Source: DATARH01 sp036268425
Lineage (GTDB): Bacteria > Pseudomonadota > Alphaproteobacteria > ATCC43930 > CGMCC-115725
DNA length: 64,000 nucleotides
Reading direction: 5' to 3'
Assembly (NCBI GenBank): GCA_036268425.1
Contig: DATAUE010000138.1
Location: 66,973-130,972, forward strand
Under the pieces are notes generated by a model. The model searched no databases, was not told where the DNA came from, and saw only the letters and a program-made list of their open reading frames with translations. Below, piece by piece: positions 40,712 through 47,319 of the stretch. The translations under genes and the position numbers were made by a program. The stretch's first letter is position 1; each line of letters begins with the position of its first letter.

Positions 40712-42159
40712 TGCTGCGACTCCTGATCATTTTGTGCCGGGTCGTCGTGGCGCTGCTGCTGCTTGCGATCGTCGGCGGCGGCGCGGTGTTTTTTTCCGAT
40801 CGCCCCGGGCAGGTGGAGATCACCTGGCAGGGCTGGCAGATCGATACATCGGTCGGCGTGCTGGCCGCCGGTGTCGTAGCGGTTGCGCTGCTCGCGTCGC
40901 TGGTGGCGCTGCTGCTGGCGGCGCTGCGGCGGGTGCCGCGCAATCTGCGGCGGCGGCGTGCGCGGCTGCGCCGTGAAGCCGGGGACCGCGCACTCACCCG
41001 CGGCCTTGTCGCGTTAGCGGCGGGTCAGGCGGCGCCGGCGCGGGTCGAGGCACAGAATGCCGAACTGCTGATCCCCGGTCATCCAGTGGCGTTGTTGCTC
41101 GCGGCAGAGGCGGCGCAGCGCGACGGTGACACCGCACAGGCGCAACGCGCCTACGCCGCGCTGCTGGAACGGCGCGAAACCGAATTCCTGGGCTTGCGCG
41201 GCCTGATCGGGCAGACATTGCGTGCCGGCGACGACGATGCCGCGCTACGCTTGGCCGAGCGGGCACGGCGGGTGCGTCCCGACGCGCGCTGGCTGATCGA
41301 AACCTTGCTGGTGCTGGAAGCGCGGGCAGGCGCGTGGGACGCAGCCCGCGAAACGCTGGCCGCCGCAACGCGGCGCGGCGCATTGTCCGAAGATCGGGCG
41401 CAGCATCACCACGGTGTGTTGCTGTACGAATTGAGCAGCGCCGCCGAACAGCGCGGCGAGTTGCGTCATGCAGCGCGGCTCGCCGCCAAAGCACAGCGGC
41501 TGGCTCCCGATATCGCGGCGGTCGCCTATCATCGCGCGCGGCTGCTGCTGGCGTTAGGACGCCGGCGCGCCGCGACAAAGGCAATCGAGCATGCGTGGCG
41601 CACCGCACCGCACCCTGATCTCGCTCGGCTCTACCTCGAAGTCAGGCCACTCGACGGGCCGCTGGCTCGAGCCGCGGCGTTGCCGCGCCTTGCCCAACAG
41701 AACCCGCACGCGGCGGAAAGCCACCAGTCGATCGCCGAGGTCGCCCTTGCCGCGCAGCTTTGGGGCGAAGCGCGACGCCATCTCGAACTGGCCGCCGCCG
41801 CGGCGCCTCCTGGACAGGGGCCGTCGCGCCAGCTTTGCCTGTTGATGGCACGGCTCGAGGAAAGCGAAAGCGGCAACGCCCGCGCGGCGCGTGAATGGGT
41901 CGATCGCGCGGTAGGTGCACCTCCCGACGCAGCCTACATCTGCGAACGCTGCGGCGAAGCGACACCGGATTGGCATGTATTGTGCCGTCGCTGCGACGGC
42001 TTTGACACGCTCTCGTGGCGACGCCCTCCGCCGGGTCAGCGGCCGTTTGCGGACAGCCCGGATGCCACGGCGATCCTGCCGGCGCCGGCAACGCTGCATG
42101 CCGCCACAATCAGCCACGCCACGAGCGGCTTGGCGGCGCCGGCACAATCGGATAATTAA
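40711..42159 (+). CDS. hemY: HemY-type TPR membrane protein (heme biosynthesis-associated)
   Basis: The 482-residue product has two N-terminal membrane helices (residues about 5-27 and 48-70), as in HemY_N proteins. A long stretch of TPR-like helical repeats follows. The C-terminus carries a rubredoxin-like zinc site, CERCG-x15-CRRC, near residue 412. The role in heme or tetrapyrrole synthesis is inferred from co-location with hemD, and the protein has no protoporphyrinogen oxidase domain. The ATG overlaps the previous stop. tRNA-Thr starts 42 bases after its stop. Confidence 0.88.
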   Translation: MLRLLIILCRVVVALLLLAIVGGGAVFFSDRPGQVEITWQGWQIDTSVGVLAAGVVAVALLASLVALLLAALRRVPRNLRRRRARLRREAGDRALTRGLVALAAGQAAPARVEAQNAELLIPGHPVALLLAAEAAQRDGDTAQAQRAYAALLERRETEFLGLRGLIGQTLRAGDDDAALRLAERARRVRPDARWLIETLLVLEARAGAWDAARETLAAATRRGALSEDRAQHHHGVLLYELSSAAEQRGELRHAARLAAKAQRLAPDIAAVAYHRARLLLALGRRRAATKAIEHAWRTAPHPDLARLYLEVRPLDGPLARAAALPRLAQQNPHAAESHQSIAEVALAAQLWGEARRHLELAAAAAPPGQGPSRQLCLLMARLEESESGNARAAREWVDRAVGAPPDAAYICERCGEATPDWHVLCRRCDGFDTLSWRRPPPGQRPFADSPDATAILPAPATLHAATISHATSGLAAPAQSDN

Positions 42160-42201
42160 AGACCACCGGTTCACCACACCGGCACAGGCTGGCACCGGCA
42201 A

Positions 42202-42276
42202 GCCCCGATAGCTCAGCGGTAGAGCAACCGCTTCGTAAGCGGTAGGCCGTTGGTTCAAATCCGACTCGGGGCACCA
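42202..42276 (+). tRNA. tRNA-Thr, anticodon CGT
   Basis: A complete cloverleaf can be drawn. Acceptor GCCCCGA pairs with TCGGGGC. The D arm is GCTC...GAGC. The anticodon stem ACCGC/GCGGT has loop TTCGTAA (anticodon CGT, reading ACG threonine codons). The T arm contains GGTTCAAATCC. CCA is encoded at 42,274-42,276. It is the left neighbour of the accessory island, a common attachment position for tyrosine recombinases. Confidence 0.97.
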
Positions 42277-42283
42277 GCCTGCC

Positions 42284-42315
42284 AATGACTTAGAGGACTG
42301 ATCCTCTGAGTCATT
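42284..42315. terminator. 14-base inverted repeat directly after tRNA-Thr
   Basis: AATGACTTAGAGGA and TCCTCTGAGTCATT pair over 14 positions with one G-T pair around the loop CTGA. There is no T-tract. It may end the hemD-hemY-tRNA transcript, or be part of an attachment site at the island edge. Confidence 0.5.
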
Positions 42316-43254
42316 CCTCCGGGGGTCGCAATTAGGGTAGCAAATTTGCCTGTGGCTTCCTCGACAAACGCGGTCCGAACTATCTGCCGAGCTGCACGCT
42401 TGGCTCAGCGAACGTCAGCGATCGCCGACCACGCGCTGTCTCACATTCAGGTTTACCTTCCCCGCTGGCCTCGTTAACCCGCCTGGCCGGTCCCATTAAC
42501 GGATCGGGCGATGTTCTCGAAACGCTTGCAAACACTGCTCCCGTGATAATGAGGCGGACGCTGTCTTCATCACTCCGTTAGGGTCGACGCGACGAGAATC
42601 TGATTTTCGACGTACTCGAAGCCGATCGAGCGAGCGTGCAACCGAGTGCCCTCATATCGCACGGAGACACCCTCGCGCGCCGCGCTAATTTTCTAGGGCA
42701 GGCGAAGGCGCTCTGGTTTAGTCGCTTGGAGCGGGTGAAGAGCCCCGGATAAGTTGCTAGTATTCACAAGAAATGCACGATTGTCAAATAGTTGCGCTGC
42801 CGAGGCGAGCATGCAGAGAGCGCAATTGTTGGACGTTCTGTTGGACAGTTTGTTGGACGATTTTCGCCGCCGCAGGTCGGAATCCTGCATCGCGGGCTCC
42901 CTTCATGAAAGCGTTTCGAACATCGTGTACTGTGCCGTTATCCGACATTCGGGCGGTGTTTGAAGATCTCAGATGAGTACGAGGGTTGCCGCCCGAAGCC
43001 ATACTGTTGTGATCGAGGCAGCCTCAATCATCGCGCGTTGATCACGGAGGTGAAAATCGCGACGTTCGCGCACCGCGTGAGGGCGCGATCCGCGTGATTT
43101 TGGTGTCGTCCGTCCGCAGCCTTCCGGATTACCGTGCGGCCTGCGCGTTATTTCCGAGACCGGGGTATTGACGGTGCGGAGTAGGCATCCCCGATGGAAT
43201 CGCGGATGCCGGTCGACCACCGAAAAAATTGATTTCTTCGCCTTCTGTCCCCCC
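42316..43254. other. Non-coding start of the island with a short tandem repeat and gene debris
   Basis: No convincing gene is seen in this stretch. Short open frames near 42,754-43,002 on both strands lack homology and ribosome sites. On the minus strand, 42,560-42,690 reads as an open stretch of about 40 codons ending in TGA that looks protein-like but is unrecognised, possibly the end of a decayed gene. A three-copy 12-base repeat lies at 42,828-42,863. Confidence 0.5.
42828..42863. repeat. Three tandem 12-base units (GTTGGAC-x5)
   Basis: The units GTTGGACGTTCT, GTTGGACAGTTT and GTTGGACGATTT follow each other without gaps. The GTTGGAC part is identical in all three and the remaining five bases vary, ending in T. 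Iteron-like or regulator-binding direct repeats are possible. No gene clearly uses them. Confidence 0.6.
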
Positions 43255-43294
43255 TTGAACGAGGATTTGGTAAGATTATCTTACCGTCCGTAAG
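43255..43294 (+). promoter_or_regulatory. Promoter and palindromic operator of the XRE-ImmA-TS-like operon
   Basis: TTGAAC (43,255-43,260), a 16-base spacer and TATCTT (43,277-43,282) form a sigma-70-like promoter. A perfect 17-base palindrome, GGTAAGATTATCTTACC (43,269-43,285), covers the -10. A further GTAAG half-site at 43,290-43,294 pairs with the CTTAC inside the palindrome. AAGGAGG follows as the ribosome site. This is where the XRE protein of the operon would be expected to bind and repress. Confidence 0.65.
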
Positions 43295-43303
43295 GAGGAT
43301 GGC

Positions 43304-43603
43304 ATGACCCTCGATGAAGCGAAAAAGGCCTTGATCAACGTTCTCCAGCGGATCCAAGCCGTGAGCGGTGAGGAGTGCCCCGCGCTGAACGGGTCAGTGA
43401 TTCCTGCCAAACAGCTTCCCAAATTTGATAGTACCGTGTGGCCCGCCGCCACGACACTTGTCGCGCGCGATCTCGGAGTCTCCATCCCTAACAATGTGCA
43501 CATCTTTGGCGGACAAAACGGAGCGCCTCTGTTGACCATCGACCAAACTGCCGCGCTGATCTGCAAGAAGTGGCTGCCCCGCGAGCAAACGAAGGCTGCC
43601 TGA
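43304..43603 (+). CDS. Hypothetical protein, first gene of the XRE-ImmA-TS-like operon
   Basis: The 99-residue product has no motif I recognise. It begins MTLDEAKKALINVLQRIQ, a predicted amphipathic helix, contains two Cys (CPALNG near residue 25 and ICKKWL near residue 86), and is soluble. A strong AAGGAGG ribosome site precedes it, and it ends one base before the XRE gene. Given its place as the leader gene under an operator-covered promoter, a small regulator, sensor or antitoxin-like role is possible but unproven. Confidence 0.7.
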   Translation: MTLDEAKKALINVLQRIQAVSGEECPALNGSVIPAKQLPKFDSTVWPAATTLVARDLGVSIPNNVHIFGGQNGAPLLTIDQTAALICKKWLPREQTKAA

Positions 43604-43604
43604 T

Positions 43605-43961
43605 ATGGAAGAGCAGGATCGCCGCCGGCAGGCCATCGCCGCCCGTCTAAGAGAGGCCAGGCGCCTATCAGGTCTTAGCCAGGGCCAAGTTGCAAAGCTC
43701 ATGGAGCTTCATCGGCCATCCATTACAGAGATCGAGGCCGGCAATCGAAGCGTTCGCGCAGAGGAGCTTGGCCGATTCGCAGAGATATATGACATCAGCA
43801 TAAGCTACTTGACGGGCGAAACTCCGGATACGTTGGCAATTGATGATCCGCGATTGCAGCTCGCCGCCCGCGAGTTGAAAAATCTTTCGCCAGAGTCGCT
43901 GGAGAAGCTCCTAAAGGCTCTCGCCGCGCTTCGTGCCGGCGATCCAGAAGCGTCCAAATAA
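43605..43961 (+). CDS. XRE family helix-turn-helix regulator
   Basis: The 118-residue product has a Cro/CI-type HTH at about residues 12-67 (IAARLREARRLSGLSQGQVAKLMELHRPSITEIEAGNRSV, then FAEIYDISISYLTG). A short helical C-terminus follows. It probably binds the palindrome at 43,269-43,285 over the operon promoter. The next gene starts directly after its stop and encodes an ImmA/IrrE peptidase. XRE-ImmA pairs are a known induction switch in which the peptidase cleaves the repressor. Here that switch controls two predicted nucleotide/DNA-modifying proteins. Confidence 0.93.
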   Translation: MEEQDRRRQAIAARLREARRLSGLSQGQVAKLMELHRPSITEIEAGNRSVRAEELGRFAEIYDISISYLTGETPDTLAIDDPRLQLAARELKNLSPESLEKLLKALAALRAGDPEASK

Positions 43962-44813
43962 ATGCCCGCGAGAAGGTTACTTCTGCAGCAAGCCATCCAA
44001 GCGGCGAGCGAACTGCGGGACGCGACTGGATTCGATCAGTTCGGCCCCGCTGATCCGTATGCGGCCGCCGAACGCCTAGGAGTGAAGGTCGTCTTTCTCG
44101 GCGCCAGCATGGAAGGGTTTTATTTTAAGGGCTCTCCAGCACGTATCCTTCTGTCGACCTTGCGCCCTGTCCCCAGACGCACTTTCACTTGCGCTCATGA
44201 ACTTGGCCACCACTGGTTCGGTCACGGCTCTACCATCGATCAACTGCAAGAGGACGAACGTTTAGACAGTAACAAGCCCGATGAGATACTGGCGAACGGC
44301 CTCGCTGCTTTCTTCCTGATGCCCACCGTGGGATTACGAGGCGCCTTCGCGCGACGTGGTTGGAATATGGCCACAGCCAGTGCTCTGCAGTTGTTTATTG
44401 TTTCTTGTGAATTTGGCGTCGGATACCAAACGTTGCTGAATCACATCACCTATTCACTTCGCGAAATCAGCGCTAGCCGAAAAGAGGAGCTCGAGAAATG
44501 GACCCCTCAACGAATTCGGCGAAAGATATTGAATGATGATTATGACTCTCTCATCATTGTTGATGCGCATTCGAAATCCCCTACCTTCGATGTAGAAAAA
44601 GGTGCGGCGGTTCTTCTCCCAATCAGCGATGCAAGTGACAACAATACATTGAATCATGTTAAATCCCTACCTGATTACGAAGTTTATCATGCTGCTAAGC
44701 GCGGAATCGCCTCGATAAACGGTGCGGCTCGCACCTACGCCATACGAGTGATGCCAAAGCCCTACGAAGGAGCCGCAAAAAATCGCTTCTTGGAGGATCC
44801 TGATGAAAACTGA
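43962..44813 (+). CDS. ImmA/IrrE family metallo-endopeptidase
   Basis: The 283-residue product has the zinc peptidase motif FTCAHELGHHWFG, with H79, E80 and H83. PDEILANGLAAFFLMP follows, with E108 as the likely third ligand. This is the ImmA/IrrE pattern. Family members cleave their partner XRE repressor to derepress an operon, as in ICEBs1 and Deinococcus. The C-terminal 130 residues are a separate unrecognised domain that may sense a signal. The start codon abuts the XRE stop and the end overlaps the next gene by 11 bases. Base composition becomes A/T-richer in its second half. Confidence 0.92.
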   Translation: MPARRLLLQQAIQAASELRDATGFDQFGPADPYAAAERLGVKVVFLGASMEGFYFKGSPARILLSTLRPVPRRTFTCAHELGHHWFGHGSTIDQLQEDERLDSNKPDEILANGLAAFFLMPTVGLRGAFARRGWNMATASALQLFIVSCEFGVGYQTLLNHITYSLREISASRKEELEKWTPQRIRRKILNDDYDSLIIVDAHSKSPTFDVEKGAAVLLPISDASDNNTLNHVKSLPDYEVYHAAKRGIASINGAARTYAIRVMPKPYEGAAKNRFLEDPDEN

Positions 44814-45579
44814 TGGACGGCCACTAGCAGTAGCGAGCGACAATTTATCCCTTGGCTGGGCGAAGATACTCGATCATCTCGCCAAGCCTGGGGTAAGCCG
44901 CGTCACGCCACTCACACTGACGATTACCGGATTCGACGCAATGGGACTGCCGGAGGAAACGCCTGCGATACGGGAGGCTGTTGACGTATTTCTTGCCTCT
45001 CAAGGAAAGCGCGACACAGAAAACGTCGCATGGACAATTTTCCCGCAACGTTATCTCGAACTAGCTGGCAGTGACCGCGACGCCTTCTTCGAGCTCTTCA
45101 TCGAAAGCTTCCAGCGTGTGCAAGAGTTCAATCCTCGAAATAATCGCCGGGGATCATATTTTCAACGTTTAGTAGACCTGAATGGAGGTGGGAAAGGCCC
45201 AAATCAGCTGAAGTGGATAATTGACGAATATAACGATCATCCCAAAGCAAGACGCACCTCCAAATTTCAGGCAACTACCTTCGATCCCATACGGGATTAT
45301 TCCTCAACTGGCCAGCTTGAATTTCCATGCCTACAGCAAGTAAGTTTCACGTTTGATGATGGAAAGTTGGCGCTAAATGGTTTCTATGCTACCCAGCAAA
45401 TCGCGCGAAAGGCGTATGGAAACTATCTTGGTTTATCGCGATTGGGTGCCTTTATGGCAGCGGAGATGAATCTACAGTTCGAACAGCTTAATGTGTTCGT
45501 AGGCTTGGCGAAAATGGATGTGCAAAAGACGGATACCGCTCTGCAGACCCTGCTAACCTCCGTCAGAGAGTATCTGTGA
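44803..45579 (+). CDS. Thymidylate-synthase-fold enzyme (putative dUMP/dCMP C5-modifying enzyme)
   Basis: The 258-residue product shows the ordered landmarks of the thymidylate synthase / hydroxymethylase fold: RR at residues 150-151 before SKFQATTFDP (the phosphate-binding arginines), the nucleophile loop FPCLQQVSFTF with C176, DGKLALNGFYATQQ, and GNYLGLSRLGAFMAAEM (the N-containing dUMP-recognition helix). The histidine after the catalytic Cys in PCH is Leu here. It is not the usual ThyA, being divergent and in an accessory operon. A role making a C5-modified pyrimidine nucleotide such as 5-hydroxymethyl-dUMP is inferred. It overlaps ImmA by 11 bases and the next gene by 4. Confidence 0.7.
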   Translation: MKTDGRPLAVASDNLSLGWAKILDHLAKPGVSRVTPLTLTITGFDAMGLPEETPAIREAVDVFLASQGKRDTENVAWTIFPQRYLELAGSDRDAFFELFIESFQRVQEFNPRNNRRGSYFQRLVDLNGGGKGPNQLKWIIDEYNDHPKARRTSKFQATTFDPIRDYSSTGQLEFPCLQQVSFTFDDGKLALNGFYATQQIARKAYGNYLGLSRLGAFMAAEMNLQFEQLNVFVGLAKMDVQKTDTALQTLLTSVREYL

Positions 45580-46631
45580 ATCGAACGAATCCCGACGTGT
45601 CGACGAGTGTACATCAAACACCCTGGCTTTTTTCACGGCTCGGCGTCACGCCAGTTTTTGACGTGTATTGGCAATTTGCAGTTAAGCGGCAAGACATCTT
45701 CTTCAACCGCCTGTCGGGAAACACACAACCCTGGACTGACGACCTCATTCTGCAGAAATATAAATTCACCAACGCTTATCGTGCATCAGATCGAGTTAGC
45801 CAATTTTTGATACGCGATATTATCTATAATCCCGCATACCCTACGGCCGCCAGTGAGGTTGTCTTCCGAATATTACTCTTCAAGTTGTTCAACAGGATCT
45901 CCACGTGGAGTCTGCTTGAAGAAGAGGCCGGCCCTTTGTATTGGCAAAACTTCGACTTCGATCGATACGACCGAACGTTGACGAAGGCAGCAGCGAGTGG
46001 CCGTCGAATTTATTCCGCAGCTTATATTATGCCGCCCGTCTCTCTTACGGATACGCGTATTAAACATCATGGCCACCTTCGTCTACTTGAGCTGATCATG
46101 AAAGGCGACTTCGTCTCGAAAATTCTACAAACCTCCAGTCTACAAGAAGTTTTTGAAACATTGAAATCGTATCCATCGCTTGGGGATTTTTTGGCATTCC
46201 AGCTAGCAATAGACTTGAACTATTCAGACATAATTGATCATAATGAGAGCGAATTCGTCGTCGCGGGCCCCGGCGCACGCGATGGCCTCGCTAAGACATT
46301 CACAAGGGCGGGTGAATGGGAACCGATCGACTTAATTAAATTGATGATGAATCAGCAGGAAAGTGAGTTTGAAAGATTGGGTTTATCTTTTCCATCGCTA
46401 TGGGGGAGGCGATTGCAGTTAGTCGACTGCCAAAATCTGTTTTGTGAGATCAGCAAATATGCGCGCATCTCACATCCAGAAATTAAAGGGTTGTTCGGCC
46501 GGACGCGCATTAAACAGCTGTTTAAGCCACAACCGACGGTTGTCGTACCTTGGTATCCCCCAAAGTGGGGGCTCAATGGGAAAATCGACACATTCGAAAC
46601 AACCGGTCCCCAAGGTGATCTATTTGGGTGA
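45576..46631 (+). CDS. 5-hmdU DNA kinase helical domain / alpha-glutamyl-putrescinyl-thymine pyrophosphorylase-like protein
   Basis: The 351-residue product has the pattern I associate with this family: RQDIFFNRLSGNTQPWTDD, then ILQKYKFTNAYRASDRVSQFL (residues 38-78), the helix-hairpin-helix turn VVAGPGARDGLAKTF (GPGA 231-234), and VDCQNLFCEISKYAR. This is a DNA-glycosylase-superfamily, base-flipping fold used by phages that hypermodify thymine. No Walker A loop is present, so it is not itself a kinase. The start is GTG within GTGA, overlapping the TS-like stop. Low GC stands out: of the 60 bases from 46,141, only 22 are G or C. Last gene of the operon. Its target base is unknown. Confidence 0.68.
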   Translation: MNRTNPDVSTSVHQTPWLFSRLGVTPVFDVYWQFAVKRQDIFFNRLSGNTQPWTDDLILQKYKFTNAYRASDRVSQFLIRDIIYNPAYPTAASEVVFRILLFKLFNRISTWSLLEEEAGPLYWQNFDFDRYDRTLTKAAASGRRIYSAAYIMPPVSLTDTRIKHHGHLRLLELIMKGDFVSKILQTSSLQEVFETLKSYPSLGDFLAFQLAIDLNYSDIIDHNESEFVVAGPGARDGLAKTFTRAGEWEPIDLIKLMMNQQESEFERLGLSFPSLWGRRLQLVDCQNLFCEISKYARISHPEIKGLFGRTRIKQLFKPQPTVVVPWYPPKWGLNGKIDTFETTGPQGDLFG

Positions 46632-46667
46632 TGTTGCAGATTGAGGATTTTAGCGATCCTACGGCAT

Positions 46668-47054
46668 TTATAAAGCGATAACAACAGCAGCGGCGCTCTT
46701 GCTAGAATGGGTCACGCTTAGGAGAAGAGTGCGAATTCCTTTGCGCGCTGCCATAGCCTTAGCCTCGCCCTCAAGAAGCAGATAAGGTGCGCCCGAACTG
46801 TTGTTCGCCACCACAATATCTGTCAGGGCAATGTCGACGCCACCGCCAAAAGCCTTATAAGCAGCCTCTTTGGCCGCGAATCGCGCTGCCAAACGCGCAA
46901 GACGGTCGGGACCGGAACCAACCGAGAGCAATTCGGCATCAGTAAAGCAGCGGCCCATCAGCTCTGGATCGTCACCACCGTACAGTCGGCTAAAATGGTC
47001 TATATCAATCAGGTCTAATCCAATACCGACAATGGCAGTTGATTTTTTAAACAT
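46668..47054 (-). CDS. AcpS-type 4'-phosphopantetheinyl transferase
   Basis: The 128-residue product has both AcpS landmarks: GIGLDLIDIDHFSRLYG near the N-terminus (metal-binding Asp) and RLAARFAAKEAAYKAFGGGV near residue 60 (catalytic Glu-Lys). It transfers phosphopantetheine from CoA to a carrier protein serine. The housekeeping acpS normally sits beside rnc or pdxJ. This one is last in an accessory operon behind a patatin and a 65-residue protein, and no acyl carrier protein is visible nearby. It is either an accessory copy or the AcpS fold in a new role. It converges on the TS-like operon, 36 bases away. Confidence 0.88.
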   Translation of the reverse strand: MFKKSTAIVGIGLDLIDIDHFSRLYGGDDPELMGRCFTDAELLSVGSGPDRLARLAARFAAKEAAYKAFGGGVDIALTDIVVANNSSGAPYLLLEGEAKAMAARKGIRTLLLSVTHSSKSAAAVVIAL

Positions 47055-47121
47055 CTGCGGTTAGGTAAATATAAGCCTAAATCAACGCCCAGGATGGATT
47101 CGCAGAACTTCTACAAATTCG

Positions 47122-47319
47122 TCACCGTGCAGCGCTTGTACGGAGAGTTTGATCCTTGATCTCTTCAAGAGTGCGACGCCTATCGTCCGCTAGGTTCTTC
47201 GCATCTGCAATCACTTTGTCCATGGCTTGCTTGTGGCGGCCCTCTAGGTCTTTTTTCCTCGTCTCGGTAGGCAGGTTTTTGCCGGAGCGGACGGTGAAAG
47301 TCGTGCTCTTAAATGCCAT
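47122..47319 (-). CDS. Small charged helical protein coupled to the patatin gene
   Basis: The 65-residue product is rich in Lys, Arg, Asp and Glu, and is predicted to be mostly one long helix after residue 18 (LEGRHKQAMDKVIADAKNL). It lacks the DSL motif of acyl carrier proteins, so it is not the AcpS partner. Its ATG shares one base with the patatin stop (TGATG), which indicates translational coupling and one-to-one production. A regulatory or inhibitory partner of the phospholipase is a reasonable inference. Confidence 0.72.
   Translation of the reverse strand: MAFKSTTFTVRSGKNLPTETRKKDLEGRHKQAMDKVIADAKNLADDRRRTLEEIKDQTLRTSAAR

Noticed and set aside
42754..43002. Short open frames on both strands near the 12-base repeats
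   Set aside because: No ribosome site or homology. The Gln-rich stretch on the minus strand is only the translated repeat.
45576..46631. Nucleotide kinase activity of the 351-residue protein
   Set aside because: Databases may label this family as 5-hmdU DNA kinase, but no Walker A loop is present. Only the helical domain is seen.
47122..47319. Acyl carrier protein as partner of AcpS
   Set aside because: The 65-residue protein has no DSL serine motif and is strongly basic and acidic along one helix.
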